Shown: piece by piece, positions 34,746-48,539 of the stretch
Layout: each line of letters begins with the position of its first letter
Position numbering within the stretch: the first letter of the stretch is position 1
Assembly (NCBI GenBank): GCA_030737875.1
Contig: CM060921.1
Span: forward strand, 397,770,192-397,834,191
DNA length: 64,000 nucleotides
Origin: Allium sativum
Taxonomy: Eukaryota > Streptophyta > Magnoliopsida > Asparagales > Amaryllidaceae
Direction of reading: 5' to 3'
Program-made: the position numbers and the translations under genes
The notes under the pieces: model-generated
Databases searched by the model: none
What the model saw: the letters and a program-made list of their open reading frames with translations, nothing else
What the model was told of the DNA's origin: nothing

Positions 34746-35438
34746 TTCATCTTTGTCAAGTTTGGTTGTTGGACTCATCGGTGTTTTCATTGGCTTTGCA
34801 TCTTGAACTCCAAATTTTTTTAACAACTCCATCACGTACTTTGTTTGGGAGATAAAGATCCCTTTGCTACTTTGTTTGATTTGGAAACCAAGAAAGAATT
34901 TCAGTTCTCCAACCAAACTCATCTCAAATTTGTCCTGCATAACTTTTTCAAATTTTTCACATAAGACATTATTAGTAGCACCATATATGATATCATCAAC
35001 ATAAATTTGGACAATTAAAAAATCATCACCATCATGAGATAAAAACAAGGTTGTGTCAGCACTTCCCTTTTTAAAACCGTTTTCCAAGAGATATGTACAC
35101 AGACAGTCATACCAAGCTCTAGGAGCTTGCTTAAGGCCATACAATGCTTTTTCCAGTTTGTATACATGATTTGGATAATCGTGACTCTCAAAACCAGGGG
35201 GTTGTTCAACATACACTTCTTCTTTTAGTTCTCCATTCAGAAAAGCACTCTTCACATCCATTTGCTTTAATTTGAACCCCTTAAAGCACGCAAAACTTAA
35301 CAAAATTCTGATTGCTTCAAGCCTAGCAACTGGGGCAAAAGTTTCATCAAAGTCAACACCTTCGATTTGATTGTATCCCTTAGCGACCAACCTAGCTTTG
35401 TTTCTTGTTACGTTTCCAGATTCGTCAAGCTTATTTTA
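34735..35438 (-). pseudogene. F reverse transcriptase
   Basis: In frame with integrase but separated by TAA at 35436-35438. Blocks in order: [64 protein letters not shown] and YVDDIIYGA (about 34990). Catalytic Asps are intact. After KLDKDEKG a one-base shift takes the frame off RNase H. Confidence 0.92.
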
Positions 35439-37112
35439 GAATACCCATTTTGTTCCAACAACTGGGTAGTCTTTTGGTCTGGGTACCAAGTTCCAGACTC
35501 TGTTTCTCTCAAACTGGTTAAGTTCCTCCTGCATAGCTAACAACCAAAATTCATCATTAAGAGCAACATCATAAGAACTTGGTTCTATTTCAGATACAAA
35601 AGCATTATGAATACAAAGAGTACAAACTTCCCTATTGAGAGGGGATCGTGTACGAACACCAGCAGTTGGACTTCCAATTACCAAATCTGGAGGATGACTT
35701 GGCTTGAATTTTAGTCTTTCGATATCAGTTGCTGCTTCAGTGGCTTTTTCATTGTTTGTCTCAACATCATTGTTTTCTTGTTCAATTTCTTGTGCACCAG
35801 CATCATCTTTATCCTCTTCAGGTATCGTATCCATATCTGATTCATTGAACTTGACGTTGACGGTTTCCACGATTGTTCTTGACTGTTTATTGAAGATTCT
35901 GTAAGCCTTACTTCTTGAGGAATAACCCATGAAGATTCCATCAACCGTTTTTGACTCAAATTTCCCAAGCTGTTCACCTGTGTTCAAAATGTAACAAGGA
36001 CATCCAAACACTCTAAAATATGAGATGTTAGGCTTTTTGTTAGACCACAGTTCATATGACGTTTTATTAAGTATTGGTCTAATCATAACTCTGTTTATTA
36101 CATAGCATGAAGTATTGACTGCCTCAGCCCAGAAAGTTTGAGGTAATTGATATTCACATAACATAGATCTAGCCATTTCTTGTAATGTACGATTTTTCCT
36201 TTCAACCACCCCATTCTGTTGAGGTGTTCGAGGAGCGGAAAATTCATGTTTGAAACCATTTTCTTCACAAAGATTTTCAAAGTCTAAGTTTTCAAATTCA
36301 CCTCCATGATCACTTCTTAAAGTTTTAATTGAAACCCCTTTTTCATTTTGGACAAGTTTTGAAAACTTTAAAAAATAATCAAAAGCTTCAGACTTTTTGG
36401 CTAGAAAGTAAACCCATGTAAACCTAGAGTAATCATCAACCAATACATAACAATAACGTTTACCATTTAAACTAGCAGTATCAGTAGGCCCAAACAAGTC
36501 CATATGAATCAATTCAAGCACTCGTGAAGTGCTAAAAACATTTTTTGGACGGAAAGATGAACGACTAAGTTTTCCCATGGTACAAGCTTTACATACTTTG
36601 TTATTTTTGTAATTCTGGTGTGGTAAACCCCTGACAAGTTCATTTGCTTTCAGTCTTTCAAGAAGACCCATACTTGCATGTGCCAACCTTCTGTGCCATA
36701 AGATTGCCTCCTCTTCTGTTGCTACCAAGCACCTAGATACTGTTACATCATCGAAAGAGAGAGTATAGACATTTCCTTTTCTTTTCCCTGTAAACACAAC
36801 TTTTCCAGAGGAGATCTCAATGATTTTGCAACTATTACTATCAAACACAACATTCATTCCTTTATCACAAAGCTGACTGATGGAGATAAGATTGTGAAAG
36901 AGATTATCAACATATAAAACATCAGTTAAGGCAAAAATACTGTTACCTACTTTTCCTTTACCAATAATTTTACATTTGCTGTTGTCACCTAACGTCACAT
37001 TCCCACCTTTATGTTTTTCAAGGCTAAGGAACAGTCTTTTATCACCTGTCATATGTCTGGAGCAACCTGAATCCAAGTACCATTTTTGTTGCTCCTTAGC
37101 CCGCCAACATAC
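35439..37112 (-). pseudogene. F protease and integrase
   Basis: In the gag frame, opened by a TAG at 37113-37115. Protease DSGCSRHMTGD at about 37073, then a pre-integrase zinc region (HRRLAHASMGLLERLK, CKACTMGK) and the integrase core: D in IHMDLFGP, D in LRSDHGGEFEN, E in GVVERKNRTLQ. The copia-type C-terminus follows (VFGCPCYIL..., DGIFMGYSSRSKAYRIFN) and a linker rich in Glu and Asn before RT. All key residues are present; stops at both ends disable it. Confidence 0.93.
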
Positions 37113-38894
37113 CTACACAAACAGAGAAGGAGATGACCTAGAGAAACTTCTAGGCCTAATCATATCAGTAGTAGAAGAATGATAGTCATAAGATTCTTTT
37201 GGAATCCAAATTTGATTTTTCTTCTTATTTGTGTTCCAATCTTTGTGATAATTGTGTGCCAAGTGTTTAGGGACCCATACCTTTTTGAACTTCTGAATTT
37301 TACTGATAATCTTGCAATTTTCATGACTGTGACCAATCACCCCACATTTTACACATTTGGGAAAAATACTTTTACCTTTAGCATTGTCACTTCCAGTTAT
37401 TTCTTGTATCTTCCCAAAACCTAGTCCTTTTCTATTATTCCCAACCAATTGGTTTCCAAGTAACATTTTAAAAGATGTTTGACCGATTGAGAATCTATTC
37501 AATGTGACTTCTAGATCTTGGACTCTTGTTTTTAAGATTGTGTTCTCATTCACAAGTGAAGTGCATCGTTTAATGTAGTTCTTTCTTTTAGTGTCATCTT
37601 TAACTTTTAGAGTCAAGTTTTCTTTTTCAAGATTCTCAATGGTGCTCTTGAGTGTTAAAATTTCTAGATTCACATCTTTACACATTTCACAATCTAGATT
37701 ATTGGTTTTTGAAGCATTTTTAATCTCAGATTCCAACTTCTTATTATTGTGAACAAGGTTGAAGTTTTCCGCTTTCAGTTTCTCTGCGTCTGATTCTAAC
37801 GTGTCAATAATTTCAGAAAGATGTTTACACATTAAAACTTGATCGTCATAACTGTATACCTCAATGGTTTCCTCGTCAGTATCTTCTAGGTCTGATTTTG
37901 CCATGAAGCACAAATTGCTTTCCTCCTCACTGCTGTCTGAATCTTCTTCTCCTTCCTCGTCATCCCAAGTTACGGCAAAAGCTTTCTTTTTCTTCTTGTT
38001 TCTTTGGAGAAGTGGACAATTTGGTTTTATGTGTCCAGGCTTTTGACAGTTGTAGCAGAGTGGTTCATCTTCTGAATTGTTGGTCTTTGATTTATTTCTT
38101 CGAGGTTTGAATTTTCTCCACTTCGTGAGTTGTCTGACTGCCATGGCAAGATGTTCAATAGGATCTTCACTATCGCTAGTGACAGTGTTGGACAAAGCTA
38201 TTGACTTCTTTTTCAGATCTGAGTTGTTGCGATCTTCTCTTGCTTTCAGCTCCATTTCATATGTCATCAGATTCCCGATAAGCTCTTCCATGCTCAGCTT
38301 GCTCAGATCTTTGGATTCTTGAATGGCTGTGACTTTTGCTTCAAAGTTCATGGGCAGAACACGCAGAATCTTCCTCACAAGCTCCACTTCTGTATAGACC
38401 TTTCCAAGGGCTCTGGCATTGTAAACTAGTACGGAGAAGCGACCATACATGTCCTTGATGCTCTCGTCCTTCTGCATGTTGAAGTTTTCATATTCATTAC
38501 TGAACATGGCAAGACGGGATTCTTTAACCTGAGAAGTTCCTTCGTGTGTGACTTCCAGAGTATGCCAAATTTCCTGGGCTGTATTACAATGAGAAATTCT
38601 GTTATATTCTGTTTTATCAAGAGCACAAATCAGAGCATTCATAGCTTTAGAATCTATAGAGTATAATTTCTTATCATTTGCATCCCACCTACTTTTTGGT
38701 TTAGGTGTTACAATACCATTAACAGTTTCAGTCGGAGGTGTATATCCAGTTTCAATGATATCCCAGACATCATAATCAACAGACACTAGATAAATTTTCA
38801 TCCTAGCTTTCCAATACGCGTAATCACTACCATTGAACATGGGTGGTCTAGCAATAGATTGACCTTCAGAAAAAGCATTGTTCATTGAAGTCAT
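37113..38894 (-). pseudogene. F gag
   Basis: Start chosen at ATG 38894 (MTSMNNAFSEG), 22 nt from the PBS; the frame also extends a little upstream without ATG. About 593 codons. N-terminal capsid-like block (FNGSDYAYWKARMKIYL), CCHC knuckle CYNCQKPGHIKPNC near 38050, an acidic stretch, a coiled-coil-like segment (about residues 330-470, Leu/Lys/Glu rich) and a second knuckle CVKCGVIGHSHENC near 37340. A TAG ends it, so in this copy gag and pol are separated by a stop in the same frame. The stop could be decay or a readthrough point; two further lesions in pol favour decay. Confidence 0.9.
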
Positions 38895-38915
38895 GATTCT
38901 AGGGTTCAAACACCG

Positions 38916-38927
38916 GCTCTGATACCA
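38916..38927 (-). other. PBS of F (initiator-Met tRNA)
   Basis: On - TGGTATCAGAGC, two bases from the 5' LTR. Confidence 0.92.
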
Positions 38928-38929
38928 AT

Positions 38930-41679
38930 TGTAGGATCGATAATAACCCTAGAGGGGGGGTGAATAGGGTTTTTAACAATAAATTTAAACTAAACATGGT
39001 AATAAAGAAATGCAGTAAAAATAAAATCATACGCAGATATACCCAGCTTCGGCAAACTGTGCCTACTGCTGCCTTTCTAAGATTTTTACTAGGAGATACA
39101 AACAGATCCCGCTTACAATCCTATGTAAACTCGCAACTCCTGCTCCTGTTTATCCCTAAGCTCAAAATCCTAGACTAGTCTGTATACCCTAGACTAGATT
39201 TTCTCAGATTACACTTCAATACTCTGTGCTCCCTAGTTTTACAATAAAACTAGAAAAGAAGTTTCAAAAAAAAACTTAAAGGAAATAAGGGAGGAGTTAA
39301 AAGTGGGGGGTCATCCCCTTTTCTTTGCACTAGCCCAAAGTGGTCGGGCCACTTTTATTTTGCGGTGCTCCCTTGTGTTTTCTTTAGCCCGATCCTCCCT
39401 TTCTCTCTGAAACAAAAAAAATGGCGGCTGCGATTAGGGTTTCAGTGATTTTTCCCTAAATCAATCTCGGTGAAGTGTGTAATGGATTTCTGGAAGCTTG
39501 TTTTGCTTCTCCAGTGTATCTCCTTCGTTCTTGCGATCAATCTGAGTGAGTTTTATCAACTCTTGCAATTTAGGGTTTCGGATTTCTTTTTGTGTGAATT
39601 GATTGATAAAGTCGATGATGAATTGTGTGCTTTTATAAGGGTTTCTACACCCTGGTGCTCTGATTTCGTTGATGACTTGCTCGATTTTTTTTTCGATGAT
39701 TGATTGCGGTTTCCCTTTTGAAAATTCTCGGCTTTGAATGAATTTTTCTTGAACCCTTGATTACCTCGGTTTAATCACCTTAAATGGATTGTCCCTTTTA
39801 TTTCCTCGATTGAATTTGAGATTTGTTGTGATGAATCTGGTTGGCTTTGAGCTTTGACAAACATAAAATGATTTTTGCCCATAATGAATTTGATGACATA
39901 TCTGAACATACTTTGAAAACTTGCCAAAAACTATGCTGGTCAAAACATTGAAGCTGATATCCTCGGCTTGATTTCAGGAAATTGTTTATTGCCGAAAAAA
40001 TACATTTCCTTTTGCTCGAAATTTCTTGCCTTATGTGTTCTTGTGAGATTTCTGAAAAGTAATGTTATTGCCAAAAGTTACATTCCCTTTTTGCTCTATA
40101 AATTCTGTTCTGGAAACATTTTAAACCCATATAAATTTGACTGCAAATTAATTGCTTGTCAAAAATATGTTGTCCAAAACTGGAAATGAATCTTGCCAAA
40201 AACATTGCGAGCACTGATTAATTTCTTGATTTACTTGATTTAAAACTGTTGCCAAATATGCTACTCCATTTCTGAAAGCAGATTTGCTCTTCTGAATTTT
40301 TCCCTTGCGTGATTTAAAAACATTGTTTCTTGGATTTAAATTTGTTTCCTTTTTGTTGTGAAACAAAATCGGCCTCTTGAAAAAAAAAATTGCTTTGTTA
40401 TTTCTGGAAATGTTAAAACAGGAAAACTCTTGCCATGTTTGCATCATGTATCCATGTAGATAGCATTGCATCATGTATATATTTCTGAACTGTCATGCTT
40501 GCCGAATCATTTGCATGTAAGTGAGTGGGTCCATTTGCTTGTGTATACACTTGTACATACTTGCTGTTTTCCCCCATTTCCATGGTCCTCCACTTTGCAC
40601 TGTGCTCAACTTGACCATGTACTGATTTTGTGAAAGCAAGCTTCTGTGTGTGTGATGACCATTGATTAACTTGAATAAAATTTCTTCTTCAAGCTGACTT
40701 CTGAAAACTTGTGATTTGCTGTGTCATGTGTGTGCATGATCCTTTATGTACATGAAGTCCATTCATTCACTTATCATGCTGCTCGAAATATAGCTGCACC
40801 ATGTTGATGTTTTGCACCATGTACACTATTCACCATTTACTCTTGCTCGACACATTGTGAGCTTGCTATCTTACTACTCATGTAAAAGGCTGCTTTAGCT
40901 TGTATATACTTGATTGCACACATCCACTTGTACTGGCAACCTTGCTTTGCCTTTGCATGCTCCTGCTTGCATGTTGTACCACTGTTTTGAAAATCTGGTT
41001 TGCTGTCTTGACCATGTTGAGTATCACTTTGACTATGACCATGAGGTCGAGCTGAACCACTTTGTTGTTGCACCTGTCTTGATCACTTAGTCCATTCTGA
41101 CTCTGTCATATTTGTTGCATCAATTTCTTACTGCCATGTCACTTTGCTGTGTAATCATTCATGTTTGTGCACCAACACTTTGAGCGTGTGCCATGAGTCC
41201 TCTTTGCCACTTTGACATTGTAATTTGAGATGTGTTGACTTTGAAAAATTATTTGCTGGTTGACCTCTTTTGAACCTGTCTTGATTTTGTCAATTCACCT
41301 TGTTTTGCTTAATACTTTGCTCATCACTGGTTTGATTCTGAAATAAAAAAAATAGCAGTCAAACTGTACTCAGTTGAGGCTGGTCAGAATCAGTTGATTC
41401 TGATCAGCAAACCAGTATGGTTTTGATGTGGCTGTTCAAGTCTGAAATATGATGAGAAAAACACACAGAAAGCTGAGACAAACAAAAATTGAATCAATCA
41501 CACAGAGAATCATTTTTGTCAAAAGTATTTGTTTTAGTTCCAGTGTACTGTGTATTTTTCTTTCTTTTGTGACAGGTTACAGGATGATGCTTTGGACAGC
41601 TAAGGTGTTCTTAACAAGAATAATCCAGCAAGAAATGAGAAGAAAAAGAAAAAAAATGAAGTGCTTGTAAAAAAAATTG
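38930..41679 (-). repeat. 5' LTR of F, main segment
   Basis: Matches 30102-32845; interrupted by E after AATTG. The final 219 bp follow at 55959-56177. Confidence 0.93.
41675..41679. repeat. TSD of E, left (aattg); right copy 55954-55958
   Basis: Perfect, confirmed by the uninterrupted sister LTR. Confidence 0.95.
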
Positions 41680-42023
41680 TGTAACGACCCGGATTTTCGG
41701 CGACTTTGGTTATCGACGTAAGCTCGACGCCGATAACCAAAACATCGAAAAATCCTGGTAATTAGTGAAAGAAATTAGAGGGTGAGGAAAGATAAGATAG
41801 AAAATTAGTATAGAAGAAGAAGAACACAACATCAGAGTAACACGAATCTCACAGCGGAACGAATAAATATATTTCATCACATAACTTTGAAATACAAATC
41901 TGTACTTGGATATACATATCATTATCAAAGTACAACACTTACAACACAGCGGAAATAACTATAGTCATATGATCCTGAAGCCTCCTGCTCCAGCTCTTCC
42001 AGTATATCTGTAAATCCCGACTA

Positions 42024-42193
42024 CTTGACTGCCCGTACAAATTTAGGCACCCAAGAGTTTAGGGAAAACAACAAAATAAACTCCGGGTGAGTCATGGGAC
42101 TGGTGTGAGTAAAACAGTTTAAAACAGTTCAAGCAGGTAAATGATATCTCATAAGACCACGCCGTATAACGGAACGGGTTATTCCCTTATGAG
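42024..42193 (-). other. Three conserved hairpins in E's 3' LTR
   Basis: On +: CTTG (42024-42027) with CAAG (42052-42055) enclosing TGCC/GGCA (42030-42033, 42046-42049); AGTC/GACT (42090-42101); then CTCATAAG (42148-42155) with CTTATGAG (42186-42193), a perfect 8-bp outer stem around CCGT/ACGG (42162-42165, 42169-42172). The same set lies 8,830 bp on in the 5' LTR (50854-51023). Confidence 0.6.
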
Positions 42194-43774
42194 TATCCAA
42201 ATTATCTTTATACCAAAATCTTTTGATATTATAATAATGCCTATCAATCACAGTATATATAATCATCTAGCAGAAACGCTTTCATCTCACGTTCTACATA
42301 TATAGTATACAATCAAAACCGCAAGCACGTATTGGGTAATGGATTTCCAACTATGACAAGGTATGGAATCACCTTCCGCTTGTGTACCTCTAGAGAGGAA
42401 TACACTGGGTTCAACAAGAACATCTTGCAACCCGGCCACACATGACCGACCACTCATTTCTCTTGAGTGTATCGAATGTATATCACCAACAGTTGGGATC
42501 AGCAACCGTTTCCCGAATGGGACAGCATCAACAATAGATTTTTAGAAGTAAATGAAACTCTAGATCAGGTGATTATACACCCTACTTCGGTGCGACCGAC
42601 TTAGCCATGCTGCCTGCCCGATTTCTGTCATTTACCGGATGATGAGGCTAGAAGCTACACTTTATCATCATACCAGATTCACTTTGAATGTCACATCATC
42701 AAATCCATCAAATCACCGATTGACGTCCTCAACCATACATTATGTGTTAGCTAAAGAAGTTTCCTTCTCCGCTTCCACTCTTGGTACGGTTGGAGAAATC
42801 AATATATGTGATCGTCTGGAAATACTCTGTCAGACATCCGTCCATACAACTCATCCAGGAACAGGATGAACCGAAGGCACTATTCTGTAAACAGGATAGC
42901 CCTTGCATAACACCGTCTTCAATTTCCTTTGGCACATATGATTCGCACGCTTATGCCAATACAGAGTGGTTCTTCGGATAATAATCCAACCGGTCTCTCC
43001 ATATTAACAACGTTAAAAGGGTCAAAACTTCGATAGTCTGTGATTTAACTATCGAATGAAACAAGTGTGCAAACAACGATAATATTTCCAAATGGAAATT
43101 ATATCGATCAAACATCATTTAACATTTATCTCTTTATTTCATAAATTTACTTATCTCTTGTTTCCCTATATTCAATATTTCTTATTTTCTAAATTGGGAA
43201 AATATACGTTATCAACAACGGAAAACATTTCCATTTCTTTGTTTTCTTTAATAGAAAACATTTCTGGTTTCTTATTTGGAAAACATTTCCAAAGCTTCTT
43301 CATTGGACTTAGACAGATGTTTTAAACAAATCATCGCGATGCCAACTCAAACCATTTCCTTTACTGCCGAACATTAACTATTCCTTAGTTAAAACGAAGT
43401 CAATCAAGTTGGGGTAGAACTACCTCTCAGACCTTAACTGAACAACATTTCTAACTTTGAAATAGGCAAAGTTCACTTTATATTCCTTTTACTAACTTCC
43501 TTACTTAACTCTCATTCGAATAAATATCTATTCGATTTATTCTATTCACTTAACTCTATTCAATTAACCCTTATCAATTAACTCTATTGGACTAACACCG
43601 TTGGATTAACTCTATTTGACTAACACTATTGATTTACTCATTTCACTTAACTCCTATCGAATAAACTATATTCGATAATTCCTTTTACTTTCTATTCGAA
43701 TAACTATATTCGATTTACTCATTTGCTTCTATTCGAATAACTATATTCGATTTAACTCATTTGCTTCTATTCTA

Positions 43775-44030
43775 ATCGATTAAACTAACATCGATTATCT
43801 CCTTTTACTTTAACACTAATCGATTAAACTAACATCGATTATCTCCTTTTACTTTAACACTAATCGATTAAACTAACATCGATTATCTCCTTTTACTTTA
43901 ACACTAATCGATTAAACTAACATCGATTATCTCCTTTTACTTTAACACTAATCGATTAAACTAACATCGATTATCTCCTTTTACTTTAACACTAATCGAT
44001 TAACTAACATCGATTATCTCCTTTTGATAA
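43775..44030. repeat. 44-bp tandem array in E's 3' LTR
   Basis: About 6 units of 'atcgattaaactaacatcga' plus 'ttatctccttttactttaacacta'-type sequence; the ATCGAT...ATCGAT pair makes each unit partly self-complementary. Same at 52605-52860. Confidence 0.85.
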
Positions 44031-44039
44031 ACTACGTTT

Positions 44040-44370
44040 TCCGTTACAACTATTTCCTTTTTATAACGTTTACTTACCGTTACAAATATATCCTATTTAT
44101 AACTTCTATTTACCGTTACAAATATATCCTATTTATAACTTCTATTTACCGTTACAAATGTTTCCTATTTATAACTTCTATTTACCGTTACAAATGTTTC
44201 CTATTTATAACTTCTATTTACCGTTACAAATGTTTCCTATTTATAACTTCTATTTACCGTTACAAATGTTTCCTATTTATAACTTCTATTTACCGTTACA
44301 AATGTTTCCTATTTATAACTTCTATTTACCGTTACAAATGTTTCCTATTTATAACTTCTATTTATTTTCT
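44040..44370. repeat. 36-bp tandem array in E's 3' LTR (one unit more than the other LTR)
   Basis: Unit 'ttataacttctatttaccg' plus 'ttacaaatgtttcctat'. Twelve-codon period keeps a frame open. The 5' LTR copy (52870-53165) has one unit fewer, which explains most of the LTR length difference. Confidence 0.9.
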
Positions 44371-45947
44371 AAATAAATATCCCTTTTATAAAACCGTGTT
44401 TGTTTTATAAATATTTCCTTTTATAAAATCCGGTGATTTTATAAAATTCCTTTATTTCAATATACATTGAAATACTTCTTTTTACATCCCAGGGTCTTTT
44501 ATGATATTTACAATATCGAATAACAATGATCAACATCATTCCAACACACATAATCCATAATAGATTATATAACACATCATATATCATAATATATGAAAAA
44601 CAGTAAAATAAATGTTGAGGAATCCAGTCGGATTCCTCCAACCTGTTTCCCTGCATCACAGATGTTAAACAATATAGATAACATCACTTTTCAGCTCTAT
44701 ATGATATATTCTGTTAAACAGAATCAATATAGAAAATTTAACTAACTGACTAGCAGTTCAATCAAACAGTCAACATACAGTAAATCAGCCAATATCTAAC
44801 AGTTCTAAAAAATACAACATGAAATTTATAAACTGTTCAGAGTTGGTGAGATTTACTCACATTTGACGATCATCGTTAATAACGATAACCATCGCTTGAT
44901 TTGAACGGACAATTTATTTTGCTATAAATCGTAACGAGCTCGAATCCACTCCCAGTCAGTTCCATGTTGTAGTCGTCGTCCACATGATCCCAACGGATCT
45001 TGTTTCGCTGAGTTTCGACCACATATGATAAAGTTATTTAGATTACCGGTTAATACACATTTAAATGAACTATATACTTAAATTATATTAACATTTTGGG
45101 CCTCACCACTATACCTTGGCCCGCTGTTCCCTACCCGACCAAATTACCATCGGATCCTTCTTCCTCTCAACGCTGAAAAAAAAAGGATCCCACTGGTACA
45201 GTTCTAAACACCATTACCATTAATTTCGATCACACCTGAATGACCGTCTTCTCCGAACACAGACCTGCTCCTTCAATAAATCCTGAACTGCATCACGAAA
45301 CAAACACCACCCTCACTTCTTCTGTACACCAACACAACATACAGGCTCCGTCAACTATTCCCAAACCGAACAGTAAAAGAACAAGGCCATAACGATGCAT
45401 TTCTTACCATCAAACTCCTTCCATTCTTCTTATATGCACAACACCGAACTCGCGCTCTCCATTTTGATTCGAGCTCACGCCTGCAGTGGGAAATCCCCAT
45501 AACGATGTAAAACAACTCCCACGTCTCCTCTGACTTTAGCAAATTCCAGCTCCAAAACCCGTTTCAGACTTCACGTTCTCGAAGACTTCATCCCGGAACA
45601 GCAAACCATCGCACAAAAAAGATATGATAGAAACCCATACAAGCCTCGACATCAACCTCCTCCGATAATTTCTCACGAGCTCGCACTCCCCTAGCTGTTG
45701 CGTTCAACAGCGTATACAATGCCAAACCCTGCGATATTTTTCATCGAGGATTACCCCAAACCCTCTCTAGAAAAGAAGAGCTTCACTCGATGATCTCTGA
45801 TCTATACATCCCACGATTTTAGAAATTTTATATGCTTTGTTCTTGAATTTAGGAGATCGGTTTTTGGCTGAGAAAAATGTTTTTCTGTGGCGGCTGAAAA
45901 CGTGAGGAAAGAATAGATTTGACCTAGTTTTTAGAAAGGTTGAGTGT

Positions 45948-45957
45948 CTTTATATAG
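45948..45957 (-). promoter_or_regulatory. TATA box of E's 3' LTR
   Basis: On - CTATATAAAG, about 1.2 kb into the LTR; same at 54743-54752. If used, U3 is about 1.2 kb and over 4 kb of LTR is transcribed as R-U5. Confidence 0.6.
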
Positions 45958-47158
45958 GTTAGATATTTTGGACCATTTAAATGAATATTAAATTCTATTA
46001 TACTTAGCTACGAAGTACCCGCTTACAACCAGTTCATACGATCTCTGTTTTTGACAAACTAAGCTATTCCTAGCATAGAAAAATATTCCGGATTCAATGG
46101 GACAGATTTCATCGAATTCCGACACCGTTTGCGAAAATCCCTTAGAAAAAATCAATGAAAAACACCGAGCATTAATTCATTAAAATTACAGAAAAAATCC
46201 TAAAAATATGAGGCCTTCATGTTTCACTAGACCTCTTCCTAAGGTTTCGTATGGAACTTGTTTCGTTGAATTTCGAGTTCGTTTGACCAGTTAACCATTC
46301 AGTAAAAGTTACCCCTGTTTAAAACGTATAAATGGTTAACTCAAAACAAGATGTTTTTGGCCACCAAAGTCACATACATCATCGGTTTGCCGCGAAACTT
46401 GACTTTCTTATAATCGATAAATTAATACGAACCCAATGGCACACACTTCGTCGCATTCCGAGACTGTTTCCCGGTACGCTATTTTCTATGCACCCTAAGT
46501 GCTCCTTTGGACACCAAAATTTCAAATGTCCAGAAATAACAAACAATGTATGTTTTCTGACTCTAAACGTCAATACGAATTCAACGGAATTCGTTTCGTA
46601 TCTTAATTCGATCGTTATCTCAAGTTATAGTCAAAACCCCTTTTAAATCGAATTAAATTATTAATAATTCCATAGCGACTTTTCTAGAATTTGAATTGGA
46701 CGTAAATCAAAATCTACACGACGAAATCCCGATTTTTCCCTTCCACTAGAAAATTATACTTCACCAGCTCCATACGTTTCTTGTTTCACAGAAATCCGGC
46801 TTAAAATGAATCATGTACATTCTGTTGAAGTTCGAATCGCCAATTTACGAACTGCAGCGCCATTTCGAGCTCGATTTTAATTATATTATAAATCTATGTT
46901 CAAACTGTCGTTTATATAATATATTCGTTATTCAATTTCAATTTTAAACTGAATTAAATATCACAGATGATCTAGTTCACACCATATCGCCATTTCAGCC
47001 AATTCTGATAAATTTCAGAATTTAATATATTATTTAATTTATTATTTTAAATTAAATATTCACCACTAATTAATTCCTCGGCTATTAAATTCACTAACCC
47101 ACCATTTATATAATTAAATAAATTAATCATAATACCCCTGCCAATGCGGGTCATTACA

Positions 47159-47175
47159 TTCTTCCCCACTTAAAA
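47159..47175 (-). other. PPT of E
   Basis: On - TTTTAAGTGGGGAAGAA abutting TGTAATGACCC. Confidence 0.85.
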
Positions 47176-47339
47176 TAATTTCGTCCTCGAAATTGCTAAA
47201 AGGTAGAGGACGACCCTATCGATTAGTTAGAACATATTTGTTCACTTCTTATCTTCAGTTTCAACTGAACCAATTTAATTTCAATTAAATTATTAATCAA
47301 TTCTTATTAACGAAAATTTTCAAAAATCCTGAAAATTTT

Positions 47340-47530
47340 CTAACGCCTTAACTCTTCGAAAAATTTCGTCAGCACCTCCTTTGTACTGGTCAATCGGTCA
47401 AACTCCAACTCGCCTCTCTGGGCCATCTCCATCCCAAAAGAAAATCAAACAGCCAAGCGGCTTGCCAATTCGGCTCATAAATCTTATATCCAATAGGAAT
47501 ATAAACTTGTACCTTTTTGTCGGGCATATC
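47340..47530 (-). other. Conserved core module, copy 1 in E
   Basis: Shares GCCGCTTGGC, the STKEV-encoding stretch and the terminal stop with copy 2 and with D's 59160-59350. Confidence 0.6.
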
Positions 47531-48539
47531 AACCCCATCACTTCGATATGCTATCAACTCAGTATATATAAGGGTTATCCCAATCAAGTTCCAGTCTGCT
47601 TTTCCACGACACAACCATTCGCTTATATCCGAACCAAATATCATTTCAACTCGAGTTTCTTCTCGATTCCCAACTCTTAACTTGATTATCAACTTACACT
47701 TCAAATTTGAATCTCACAATCCAATTTGTCTTGATATTATTCTAATTCAATCTCAGTTACCACTTTACTGGCTTTACTTTAATTCAAATTTTTCTTTCAC
47801 AAATTTTTGTTAAATTTGTTTTTAATTCACACAGTCTTTTCCTGGGAGTTTTTAAATAGTTTATTCTTTTCCAAAAATCAAATTTTCCTTTTTGAAATTC
47901 AACTAAGCCCAAAATCAATATTCCATTAGTTAAATCACTTCTCTATTTCTTTATCAATATTTGTTAACCAAATATTTTCAATTACCTTATTGGCCTTTTA
48001 TGTTATTTGGAAAACATTTCTGAATATCGCCTTCCTTTATTTTCTAAACTTTAGAAAATATATGCCATTTATAATTGGAAAATATTCCAATTACTTATCT
48101 CTCTTCCGATCTCGTTTATTTCCATACTTAGGAAATATTCTTTATTCTATTTCCAAGCTTACACTTATTTGGGTTAAAACGGATGTTGTGTAAAACATCG
48201 TTACGACAATCCAAATACTATATTCAACTAACTCTTATTCAACATTGATCTTCGAGCCTGAAATCTTACTATTTATTTGTTAATAATGAAATCAATCAAG
48301 TTGGGGTATAACTACCTCTCAGACCTTGACTGAATAACATTTATAACGTCAAAACAGATAAGACCACTTACTCGAATAAATACCATACAACTACTTATTC
48401 ACTTTTAAACACGTATACACTTTCTCTTTCTATCCTGACTAGATTTTATTCCTAGTCTTCCTTTTTGATTATACTATTCTATTTCTGAGTTCGTTTTCTT
48501 ATCGACTTCTATATATATCGATACGTTGATTTCTGACTA

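Larger units (their letters stand above)
41680..47158 (-). repeat. 3' LTR of E
   Basis: On - TGTAATGACCCGCATTGGCA ... GGTCGTTACA. Non-coding. It carries the hairpin cluster 42024-42193, a 44-bp array (43775-44030), a 36-bp array (44040-44370), a TATA box (45948-45957) and a U3 with the repeated TTTCRTCGAATTCCGA motif (c at 46110, 46264, 46449, 46787). Short frames, such as that at 44405-44659 on -, occur in both LTRs and have no known domain. Confidence 0.93.

Noticed and set aside
44024..44410. Open frame of 128 codons with a 12-residue repeat
   Set aside because: Caused by the 36-bp array; the other LTR has one unit less.
47390..47704. 104-codon frame in E's core with a faint chromodomain-like end (REASWSLTD)
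   Set aside because: Too short and without the other chromodomain positions; the second module copy does not keep it in this frame.
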